A model generated the notes under the pieces. The model was not told the DNA's origin, did not search any database, and saw only the letters and a list, made by a program, of their open reading frames with translations. The position numbers and the translations under genes were made by a program. Shown here piece after piece: positions 32,501 through 43,300 of a stretch of 64,000 bases of DNA (its first letter is position 1; every line of letters starts with the position of its first letter). The stretch comes from Phoronis australis (taxonomy: Eukaryota; Phoronida; Phoronidae): the NCBI GenBank assembly GCA_002633005.1, contig NMRA01000223.1:442290-506289 (forward strand). The letters run 5' to 3'.

Positions 32501-35500
32501 GCAGTTGTAGTCAGATCCGTCCAAAAGTTATAACTATCCATTGCCACATACATAGCAAAACACCCTAAATTTCACAAAGATCCTGCAGAGTTATAGATCA
32601 GCCGTGGGTGCAAAAAAGTACCAGTAGGGGGTTCCAAAGTAGTCAAACCTATCTGAAAATCAACGTCAGCCATGGTCTATTTAGCAGCAACACACCTTCT
32701 AATTTTTATAATGATCCTTCAAGCAGTTTGGCCGATACATAGGAGTACGCCAAAAACAGACTAAAATATAATGAAAATGGCCATCAGGTGGTGCCAAATC
32801 TGCCAAGCCTCATCGTCTCCTTACTACAAATCTGTTGAATTCAAGTCATGAAAACCCTTCAAGACACTCTTAAAAGAGGGGCAAACATAAAAATTCCATA
32901 AGGGAACAATGACAGTTGAAACTCGTCAAGCGTTGTCAGCATCATAGGAACACACCAGCAAAAATCATTCTGCACGGAGATTAAGGAACTCACTTTGTGG
33001 TGTCGAGTTAAATGCTTAAGTTCCACTTACAACGTTATTTGGTCAAATGTGATTTGGACATTGTAATAAACCCAATGACAGGGAATGCCGAACCAAGAGG
33101 CGGGGCTTTTGCTGTGTCGTTTATGTCACTTTTGTGACACGTGACACGGACAGAAAATACAGGTCAGGGCAACTGTAATCAAATAAAAAACGTCTTTCTA
33201 AGATGACCCAAGATTGGTATTTTAGTTGTCCTTTTAAGGTAATTGTCAACCTTCAACAATTTTTTCAAAATCTCAAAAATTCAATTCAGAGCAAAAATGT
33301 CCATTTTGCAAATAAGGTGGCCATGCTCTACCTATTTCGCACAAAAATGATTACCAAATTATTCTTTTTTCTACTTTTCAAAAGCTGATTACATCACTGC
33401 CAGAGATGGGAACTTAGCCAAATATCGTTAACGACATCTACACACCACAAATCATGCTGGCAATAGACTAAAATGCTACGAATCTTTTATTTGTGAAGAA
33501 ATTTGGCAGAAAACGTGAAAGGTTTCACAAAGGATGACAATTACCATAAATGTCAAAATGCAGGCTCGTTTCTCAACTAAGAATTGAAAAATCTTACCAT
33601 TGAAAGAAACTTCAAAGGCCCCAGTTGAGATGAGTTGCGTCTCTATTGCATTACATATGAAGAACAACATCAGACTTGCATACATCTGGAAAATGTTAAG
33701 TCATTCTTGAATTAAACAACGGAAATTAAACCAAATGAATTCTACCTATCTAACTTTAATCCAGTAGTAACAACATGTCTTAAATAATTTCATATTTCAC
33801 TTCAAACAAAAGAAAACAATAAAACACTAATTTTTGTCATTTTTTATAAACAGATGTTAAGCGGTTGTAAGCTAAAGTGGTCGAAAGATCTTTAAAATTC
33901 AAAAGGAGCTATTACACTCAATGTGGGAGTCTAAGAAATTATACCATTTTTGTTCTAGCCCTTGCCACCTCTTTGTGGGAAATAACATACATTACGTCAA
34001 AAATTGAGGTGAGAAAATCACCTCCAGTCAAACTCCATTTTAGAACACACACAATTAATACTAACGTTACATATGGTTCATAGATGCTGAACTTCAGATA
34101 CTAAAAAGTTAGTTTTTTTGAACTTGTTGGTTTAAACAAACATTTTTAGTGCAAGTGAATAGACCACCATCATACTAGCAATGGGTGTGACGTAACCACT
34201 TTCTGTCCCTATTTGTGGTACAACAGTACAATATATCATGTACAAGAAATCCTTCTCAACAGTGGCAATAACAACACTGTTATGATAAAGTAACAAAAGA
34301 GATCAATTTTGGAAAAACTTGGTCTTTGTTTCAATTTCAACATTGCTATAATCTTGGACGACTTAAGAACAAAAACATTGACATTAAAGTGTACCTTATT
34401 TTCCAATGCCCAATTGTAGATATTTGGAGTAGCCATGTTCATTGCCTGGAATGGGTTGTAACCCATCACAAGAAGTACAATAAGTATAAGTTTCGAAACG
34501 GATAAAATCTGAGCACCGAGTTCATTGACAGCTCCCGGAGGGTAATTAGCACCCTCTACAGTGAGGTCGGGGTATCTCTGGCGTACCACGTGAGCAAATT
34601 GCTCGTACGCCTTGCGGTAACCTCATGAATAGCTGAAATACAAACAAAAATCAATCAATCGGATGATGTATGAAACTAGTGATCATGGCACAAACCATTG
34701 AATGGCACAACACATTACGTATAACGAAACAAGTATTTTGCATGACATGACCAATAATAGCTGAATTATGAAGCCACCACCCCCTATACTTCGGTCTGTG
34801 TGATATGCAGGCCAGTTTGCCGGTCAACTTCATTCTTTTCATGAAAACTTTGGAACAATCAACCCCAGTGATTGTCCCATTGACGTGAGTGTTAAATTAT
34901 GGAAATGACACATCGATAAGATATCTAACAGATAGGCCACGGGAACCAAGTTCAGCAACCCTCCACCATTTGTGGAAACCAGTCAGCATCAAATTCACCT
35001 CAGAGCAAGAATCAGACAAATGTAATCATCCCTTTCCCGTACAGTACTATGAAAGCAAATAGGTCAGTAAAACTCCTGAAACAGTATTGGAGCTCACAAC
35101 TCGCCATTGGCCAAGTAAAATCTGACACCAAAATTAGTCATTGAATTCTCCTTGAGTAAAGTGATTCGTTTTCCGTGCCAAAAAATGCCGTTTTACAGCT
35201 ATTTTGAGCCCTTCTAAATTTGTAGAACAGTATTATGTGCTGGCTATCAGCCCCATGAAATAGAGCGTCACCTATTGGCCCATTTCTCTTTCCGTCAATT
35301 GTTCAATCAGCTGTTCTTCTTCCTTAAGTTGCTTACATGCCACAATAAATTATTGAAATTGGTTTAATCACTCCATTACAAGTTTTTAGTATTTTAATAC
35401 CAGACAATCGAATTTCAGAACAAAATTTGCTTCAGCAAAGCCATCAACATCTCCCGAAATATGTTGTATAAAAATTGGCAACTGGCATGTCATGAGCATT

Positions 35501-36802
35501 CTGTTTTCAAGTCAAATACAGATTTTTCTTTGTTTCAAAATCCGGAGAATGACGTGTGAAAATGACATTTATTTGACTGTTTTTCACTTAAATGGCTGTA
35601 ATGGCAAGGTGAGTGGTGGTTGACTCCCAGATTTTACATGCACCCAAGCCAGTCATTAGCTCTAGCGAGCACTGATCAATTCATCAGTAGTCAATAGAGA
35701 GCTTCTGGATTTAATATTGTGATTACGGATCATACCATACAAAATATCATGTCCTAAAATGGGAATGTTTCTATAGCCAACAAACAGGGATCTTGATTGC
35801 ATCAGGAAAGCAAGGCATATGTTATGTATTATGAATAGGGACTCGGATCTTCATAATTATGTACAGTCAAACTTCCAAACAGGTCTCATCTGTCAATCGA
35901 TTTGTCCCCAGGCCCTCGTCATGATGTCAAACACCTGTAGAAAACCCATATGCCGATGGTGGGTATCGAAAACAGGTCATCAGCGTAAAAGTTGAGTTTC
36001 CAATCTGTTTAGCCAAGAGCCTATTGCCACTTAGCAAGCAATTTATAGAAGATTTATGACTGTGCAGCACACCCAGAACCAAAAATTCACTACAGTCCTC
36101 CAGATAGTGCAAACCAAGAGGAACCTGCTTTTTTGAAAGGGGGTCAGGTCATGGATTTCAGCATTATCAGGGCCGTCAGGCGCCAATGGCAATGTAAAAA
36201 AGCCACATGCGACGTGAGGTAACGCAGACAGTAATGGGGCAAACAGCACGAGTAGAGCATCCAATCTGTTCACTTCGAAAGTGATTGAGAGAGGTTTCAT
36301 CACACCAAGAACCAGATATTCAAAACACACCCAAGCCAAGGCCCAGATATTCAAAACAGACCCAAGCCAAGGCCCAATCCAGCTTTGATCCTTGATAATT
36401 CCAATGGAGAACGAGTCACACGTCACAGGTACATTGAAATTTCAGCTGCAAAAAAGCACTTCATTCCAGAACTTATGAAACACTTGTCAATTTATAAGTA
36501 TGTTGAATTGACTTGGGTACCAATTTGACTGCATTCACTTATTGGTGCATGTGGGTACGAAGTACCAAAGTGTCAAGTGACCTATTTGGATTCGTGCGAC
36601 GTCATTCACTCGAATTGTCTACGTCGTTAAACACTAACCAGAATAAAAACTTTAAAGTTGGACCCGCAAAAGTTGACATCTTTGGAACAGGGATATGTTT
36701 CTGCGACTCCTTAGCATTGACTTGTGACGAGAGGTCTCTCCATGTCAAGGCGCCAAGACATAAAAGAAATCCCAGAGCGAGCGACCAATTCATCTCCGCC
36801 AT
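29441..36802 (-). CDS. SELENOT: Selenoprotein T, 4-exon gene with Sec codon
   Basis: SELENOT is an ER-membrane thioredoxin-fold oxidoreductase with a CxxU redox centre. The spliced CDS is 36802-36639, 34632-34395, 33685-33598, 29544-29441 (minus strand), 197 aa including Sec; human is 195. Residues 1-20 (MAEMNWSLALGFLLCLGALT) form a signal-peptide-like N terminus. The redox motif C55-Y-S-U58 is followed by GYRKAYEQF. The Cys codon is split by intron 1 (TG|C) and Sec is the TGA at 34623-34625. Then come RQRYPDLTVEGANYPP, a membrane-associated stretch LSVSKLILIVLLVMG, ALENKMYASLMLFF, QLISTGAFEVSFNDVPVWSK and the tail. All junctions agree in phase. A strong SECIS lies downstream. The residue after the redox Cys is Tyr, where human has Val. 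Confidence 0.97.
29545..33597. other. SELENOT intron 3
   Basis: 4.05 kb intron. It contains an old reversed copy of the CCTAGTGGC repeat family (about 32020-32990). No other gene was recognised. Confidence 0.8.
32020..32990 (-). repeat. Old reversed copy of the CCTAGTGGC repeat family
   Basis: Carries CCACTAGG-type cores at 32119, 32346 and 32489 (CCACTAGGGGGTGCAG), and diverged ones at about 32620 and 32780. The last four are about 130-160 bp apart. The text between them matches the young copies in reverse complement. Confidence 0.75.
33598..33685 (-). CDS. SELENOT: SELENOT exon 3
   Basis: Acceptor TTTCCAG, donor AATG|GTAAGA, phase 0 in and phase 1 out. Encodes MYASLMLFFICNAIETQLIS then TGAFEVSFN. 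Confidence 0.95.
34395..34632 (-). CDS. SELENOT: SELENOT exon 2 with selenocysteine codon
   Basis: Acceptor TATTTCAG, donor AAG|GTACAC. The first base completes Cys, then Tyr-Ser-Sec(TGA)-Gly-Tyr-Arg. The frame stays open for 76 more codons after the TGA with clear SELENOT similarity, so the TGA is read through. Confidence 0.96.
34623..34625 (-). other. SELENOT: Selenocysteine (UGA) codon, residue 58
   Basis: In-frame TGA in the CxxU motif of selenoprotein T, paired with a SECIS in the 3'UTR. Confidence 0.96.
34633..36638. other. SELENOT intron 1
   Basis: 2.0 kb with a 31-bp tandem duplication at 36312-36373. Otherwise nothing recognised. Confidence 0.8.
36312..36373. repeat. 31-bp tandem duplication
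   Basis: CCAGATATTCAAAACA begins both units at 36312 and 36343; they differ by one base. It lies in SELENOT intron 1. Confidence 0.93.
36639..36802 (-). CDS. SELENOT: SELENOT exon 1 (start codon)
   Basis: The ATG at 36802 lies in ACCAATGGCGGAG and opens a signal-peptide-like stretch. The exon ends with GPTLKFLF and two bases of a Cys codon at donor CTG|GTTAGT. An upstream in-frame ATG exists at 36841, but the ATGGCGG context and the signal peptide favour 36802. Confidence 0.92.
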
Positions 36803-37053
36803 TGGTCGCTGAAAAACAAAATAACATATAAGCTTTTTCAATAAACAAAATAATAAGAAAAATAAGACCGTTTATTTCATATGAATAAAACCCATCTGGC
36901 CACATAAATGAGATTTGAGTTTTGAAATAAATATTATTGGAGATAAAACTAATCAACTAAAGAGCAAATTGTGGCAATGTTTTGATATTTAATAACGTTA
37001 TAACGTTTAAAGGGAAAAAGTACTGCCCCCTTGTGACACTTCCAGGTGAAAGA
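36803..37053. promoter_or_regulatory. Probable bidirectional promoter, SELENOT / NEK
   Basis: Only 251 bp separate the SELENOT start (minus) from the NEK start (plus). A CAATGG-type ATGGCGG context lies at the SELENOT edge. No TATA box is clear for either side. Confidence 0.6.
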
Positions 37054-37312
37054 ATGGCGGGGAACTATGAAATGCTAGAGGTTATAGGTTCGGGAACTTT
37101 TGGACGTGCTTGGCTCGTTAAGTCCAAACAAAATCATCGGAAGTATGTAATTAAGGAAATTAAAGTTTCAGGAATGTCTGCGAAGGACCGCGAGCAAGCT
37201 CTGACAGAAATAACCGTGCTTGCTCGTTGCAAACACGTCAATATCATTCGCTACAGAGAGGCGTTTCTCGAAAATGGCATGCTCAATATAGCAATGGAGT
37301 ACGCGGAACGAG
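37054..37312 (+). CDS. NEK exon 1 (start codon, Gly loop, VIK lysine)
   Basis: Starts MAGNYEMLEVIGSGTFGRAW and runs to MEYAERG, ending in phase 1 at GAG|GTGGAT. An in-frame ATG lies upstream at 36982, but MAGNYE aligns with the start of NEK kinase domains. Confidence 0.92.
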
Positions 37313-40300
37313 GTGGATCATTTGTCATTAACGTTCAATAGTATTTAAGTATAGAAATTCAAATTTGTTTGCAGTTGAGACAAATTATATGCATTTTCAA
37401 TCTACAATTTAAAGATAAATGACAGTCATACTGTACATGCCGGAGGTTTTTTGGTAAATTAAGTCTTGCCCCGGCTAGACCATCAAAGTAAGAACTTTTC
37501 AAGCTTAGAGGGACAACTTCTGGAGGCCATCGATGCCCTTCTTACTTGAACAAATATTTGGGCAATCTAGATTTCTTTCTGACAAGTCCCTTCGTCAATA
37601 ACAAAATTGTTACTGTTAGGATAGTTGCCCCTTCCCCTCCTGTCATACTTGTACTCAAGATATGTTCGCCTCTTTCTTACAGTGATATTTTTCCCACCTC
37701 CCATACCAGGTGCTTTCCTTAATTATCTCCTTGTCATTTTTGCACTTTGTTTTCGTTAAGACTTTCACAAGGATATACTGTTTCTGACCAGGTTTGAACC
37801 TGTGCTCTGTGGGCGCACCTGATGATAAAAAAGTTGTTCCAAACAGACTTAGTGTATATAAAGTGGTAACATGTGAAACAGACACCCCAATGGCAATCGA
37901 ATTAAGAACAGAATCATGTTTTACCCGACTGGCAGTAAGTTAACTAGAATCGTGCATTTTTGGAAGAGTGCTGTGCTTTAAAAGATGTGCCCAAGGAGCG
38001 CACTGCAGCAATGTACTTGACCCTTTTATTTTTTATGCACTAATGGTGCAAAGGCGCAGGTTATGTTTAGGCCCGTTATATTGTTTTATTTTTACTTGTA
38101 TTCTCAATTGTGTCATTCTAGCCGGGGCTCTAGGTTTCACATATACCTGCCATCTTGCAGTCTCTGCTCTTGTTTTTACTCTGCAATGTTCTAGTTGCTC
38201 ATATCATAACCCTGTGGCATAATACATTCTGGTAAAAATTCATTAGAGTACATTCGCGATGTTGTAACTGCGGAGAAATGGGACAGAATATCCTAGAAGT
38301 CTACATCAGATTTCCTAGTAGTCTACTATTAAACAACAGAACGAAGAAATCTGTCAGAAAGAAAACAGAGAATACTATTTGTTCAAGTTAGGAAGATTCA
38401 AAGATATTGATGGCCCTCAAACATATCCTAAGTTTTGAGATGTACTTGTAGAAACATGACTGGTCGTTTAGCTAAGGTGAGGTGTACTTTGCTGAAAAGC
38501 GTTGCGATGGCTTAGCTAAAACGAGGCTAGCCCGTTAGCTAGCTGTTTTCCAGACTGCTTTGTATTAAGGCTACCTAGTAGGTAAGATGTAATTTTTCGA
38601 TTTGGGATATTGCCAGGTTGAAAGCATGTTGCCAGGTTGAGACGATGATGCAAACCATTGTTTTGTTTCACATTTTTTATGTAATCTTCGTTTTCCTTAT
38701 TCATTATGTCAATTTTAGTTTTCATAATTTCACACATTAGCAAACCTAATTCTTGCTACAAGGGACTTTAACTATATGTATGTAACTAGATTATCTGACT
38801 GCAAACTTCAGGTGCTCATTAAGCTCTGTTTAGTGCACACCTCTCTCGGGGCATATGCTATGGCCATTAAAAGTACTGTTGACAAATTAGTCAAATAACA
38901 GCCAATCACAGAGCAGCTAGCCATTAGTCAAATAACAGCCAGTCACAGAGCAGCTAGCCATTGATGCAGTAGAAAGATTGGGAACATCACACAACTTCCT
39001 TCAAGGTTTATTTGATAGTAGAGCAAGTGAATGGCTGTAGAAGTCCGACCCTTTCTTAAAATATAGCGCGCATTCTAAAAAGAAGTAACTAAGCATCCAT
39101 GCTGCAGTCAAGCTCAACGTTATGATTTGTGGAAAAATTGTCTTACAGAAACATCTCGCTAAAGGCTTGATATGTCAGTCTCACGAATTTTGGATTTGGT
39201 GACGTATCAAAGTGTCGCATTGATTTTTTGTAGCCCATTAATGATTAAATATTGAAGCATTCCCTCTTTCAGTAAGCCAAAGGTATTCAGACAAAATGAC
39301 CTCCACTTCCCCATCATAATAGTTAGATGAAAGCCAAAGGTATTCAGACAAAATGACCTCCACTTCCCCATCATAATAGTTGGATGAAAGCCAAAGGTAT
39401 TCAGACAAAATGACCTCCACTTCCCCATCATAATAGTTGGATGAAAGCCAAAGGTATTCAGACAAAATGACCTCCACTTCCCCATCATAATAGTTGGATG
39501 AAAGCCAAATTCATCGTCAGAAGAGTTCTCTCTCATGACCGAGAATGAAGAGGAATTGATAGAAAGTTAGTAATATGGCTAAGACATTCTGTAATTTGAA
39601 TTTTGCCACCCTAATAATTGTTTTTGCTTTTCACAGAATTGGCGGTCATGACTGGATAGCGGTATTTTGTCTGATTACTTCTGTCTTGTACTGCATACGC
39701 CCAAAGGTAATGTTTGTCAAAGCTTATCACGACAATTTTGTTTTCCAGGTGATTTGAACAAAAAAATTCAAGATCAGAAAGGCCAGTACTTCACTGAACA
39801 GGTGACGACCTGTCTCATTTTAGACTAATTTTTTAACTTAATCCGTGAAAATTTTATCTTGGCAGGTTTGTGCTTCGTGAAGAATTTTGCTACTAATAAC
39901 ATTGAGTTGGCAAGGCTGTAGTTTTCACTGCTTGTATCCAGTTATTTGAGAATGGAGCCACAGCTAGTGAACCATGAACTTTGTGTTGCACCCCATAGGG
40001 GTCAGGTCAAAATAGCCAACTTCAAGTCTGCGAACCTAGCTAAGCATGAAAAGGCAATAAATGAATTCCATTCGGGCAACTCGCAGATGTTATACACAGT
40101 GTTTTCCGCAACAGAAAATTTGAACTTGACTGGAATTACAAAATGTAATGTACTTGTACGTGTTTGAAAGTCCATTCCCTGCTGTGAGGAGTTTTTGTGC
40201 TGTCTTGGACTATATGCATTCAACTGGTACCACAAATCCAAAATGTCCTATTTTGCTTAAAAAATGGCTATTCAGTAAGGTTTTCAAACTTGACAAAAGT

Positions 40301-43300
40301 AAGCCAATCTCGTGACGACGTGATTTTAACTGGATGCAGTAACTGGTCAAAACAGGCTGTGGAGAACACTGATGCATCATGGTGTGAATTTCATTACCAT
40401 CTCGTGATACTGAGAAAGCCTTGAATTTTTTCATGGGACTATTTGAAGATTTCATTAAGATGGCTTGAAGGATATAGTGACGTCTTCTATTGTGTGATGT
40501 TTTATTTTAGATCATTTTGGATTGGTTTGTCCAAATCTGCTTTGGTCTACGGTACATCCACAGCAAGAACATAATTCACAGAGGTTTGTTGTCTTATTTA
40601 ATACATGACATTCAAAAATGTCTCACATTCATTGATATTTGCATGTTTTGTGCCCGGCAATTATTTTTTGACAATTTATGCGCTGAAACAATTTAATGTC
40701 TGAGATGTGAAACAAAGAGAATCATTTGAAGATTTAAGATGCACCCTTATGACATGGTATTGGAGATGTAGAAACTGATTTTACAAAAGGTGGCGCTGAG
40801 CACAGAAATACGTTACTAATTTTATCCAGTGTATATTATTGTGTCTATGAAACATGCTATATACAACTCTTTAGTGTTGTGAAGTCATAAAAGGATGTTT
40901 CACTTTACCCAGTGTCTGATTCTGGTGTGCATGACATGATAAGGTGACAGGGATGAAACAATAAATTTTTTGAGATGCTGGGCAGTTTTATTGAAATGGT
41001 TTGAATAAACCACAGTGACTGTACAATAAATAGGGGGACGATTTGCAGTATGATGGTCGAAAAGAAATTAATATAAAAATCCTAGGAAATACCCTTCTGC
41101 ATTAAATCCACACAAGTATGCAGAATGATGTCCAACTACGCTATATAGCCATCAGGATGGCTATTCAGAGCTGTGAATTGGTAGAATCCTAGAAGGATAC
41201 TAAACTCCGTCATCTCCGTCCGTCCGTCCGGGCGGCGTCCGGCGTCCGCTGCTCTATCTCCAAAACCCTTTGACATACGTTCATGAAATTTGGCAAATAT
41301 GTTCCATTCATGAATTGGACGGCATGTGCGAACTTTCGGATGGATCCGACTACCGGTGTGCCCCCTAGTGGCAATTTTAGTTTTTTACGCTTACCTTTGT
41401 ATCTTCAAAAGTCCTGAACGGATTTTCATGAAATTTGGTATGTAGGCACCTATTAGTGAGATGACGCTATCCTCCCGTTTACGGATGGATTTGACATAGT
41501 TTGCGCCACCTAGTGGCCATTTTTAGTGTTTTCAAGTCTGTTTTTGTGCGTCCACCCCTCTATCAAACAAACCGCTCAAAGGATGATTGTGAAAATTGGC
41601 ATGTATATGCTTACTATGTAGAGGACGGTTGACGATGATTTTCCGACGATTTCGACTCTTGTGGCGCCTCCTAGTGGCAGTTTTGTTTTTTTTTGCGCCT
41701 ATGGCTGTATCTCCCAAACCGTTTGCAGGATCTTTACTAAATTTAGCAAGTGTATTTATGTGATGTTGACAACGGACGATGACGACTTTAGGATGATTCT
41801 GACTACCGGTATGCCTCTAGTGGCAATTTTAGTATTTTACATTGACCTCTGTATTTTCATAGGTCTTCAGGTGTATACTTTGTGTTACTTCGTGACTATG
41901 AAGGAAAAGTTCCAAGTAGAAATTTGTTTCTGGCTTTCTAATGCTGTGCTAATCTCGTATGTTGGTAAATTTGTTTTTAATTCTATGTTTCTGTGGTGCT
42001 TTAAGCAACTGATGTATGGGATGTGCTTGTATTATGAAGATCACTCACATTTTGCCCCTAGCCTATTGAGGAGACAATGACCATCCCTTTCCATTTTGCA
42101 CAGTACAACATACTACATATATGCCCTCTACTGGCCACTTTATGGTACCAATAAACAACCCTAGAAGGATACCGTATACGGTGCAATTGTGGGCGCATTT
42201 CAACGCTCTGCGTTGCTCTTGTATATCCTATTAACAGTCATACTTTACAAAGACTAGATCACTTCGAAATAAAGTAATGCTCTGTAGCCATTTTCAACTG
42301 TCAGAAGTAAAGGAGTACTTTATTTGAGAATGCCATACAAAGTCCATTTTGAGTGACATTGGTTGGAAAAGACTGCCACACAGCCCAACTTGTGATGTCA
42401 CTATGAATAGTATTTTTTCCGATGAATAGTACTTTTAAATTATCTCTTGGTACATTTCAACCTGTTTTGGATGAAGTCATAAATGCATGATTTAATTTTG
42501 TGTTAAAATATGTTAACTTCAAATTCAGCTGTTCAAATTTGATATATTGCATTCGCAGCACATATTAGTCTGTTGTGGGCTACTCAAGTTTCCAAGCATT
42601 GGGGTGAGTTGCATACTTTAGCCACTACACAGCTAAGCTCCAGTTAAAGTTTAGTGTCTGATCTATTGTTTTGATTTTCTTACTTGGTATCTAATTGAAA
42701 ACTTATGTCGCTTTACTTTCAGATCTCAAAACACACAACATATTTCTGAGTGGGAATAACGTCGTCAAGATTGGTGACTTTGGGATATCCCGTGTACTGG
42801 CCGACAGTCTGGATCACGCCTGCACTGCTATTGGTACACCGTATTACTTGAGTCCAGAAATATGCCAGAGACAACCGTATCCTTCATGTCATTAAGGCAG
42901 CTTTATACCCCTGCTTTCCATCAAAAAAGAAGTTTTGATTTAGGTCCCCTTACCATTATAGAATCGGTCTCAAATTTTTCTTTATTCAAATTTGAGGTGA
43001 TTTTAGGTATTCAAAGGAACTGAGAGTCCGTTATTGCTTAAAACCAGGCTAATAAAATTTCAGCTTGCAAGTTTTGTGAGTTGAGTCTGAAGAAATAATG
43101 ATCAATTAGTTATTGAACTCATCACTCATAACCTGAGTAAGGAACAGGATACGACCACTTATAATGTTAAGTTTCACAAATCAAAAAACTTTTTTGATGA
43201 AAAATACAGGTTCAACGCCTCTTTAAGTATATTTAAAAATTTCTAGCGTAAATTCAATTTACCTGGAAATTACTTGGAATATACTTTTAAACACTACTTA

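Noticed and set aside
34236-34589. A minus-strand gene starting at MVRQRYPDL
   Set aside because: It is the part of SELENOT after the Sec codon. The frame starts too late only because the TGA was read as a stop.
39274-39510. CRISPR-like array
   Set aside because: The repeats are contiguous with no spacers, so it is a minisatellite. The host is a eukaryote.
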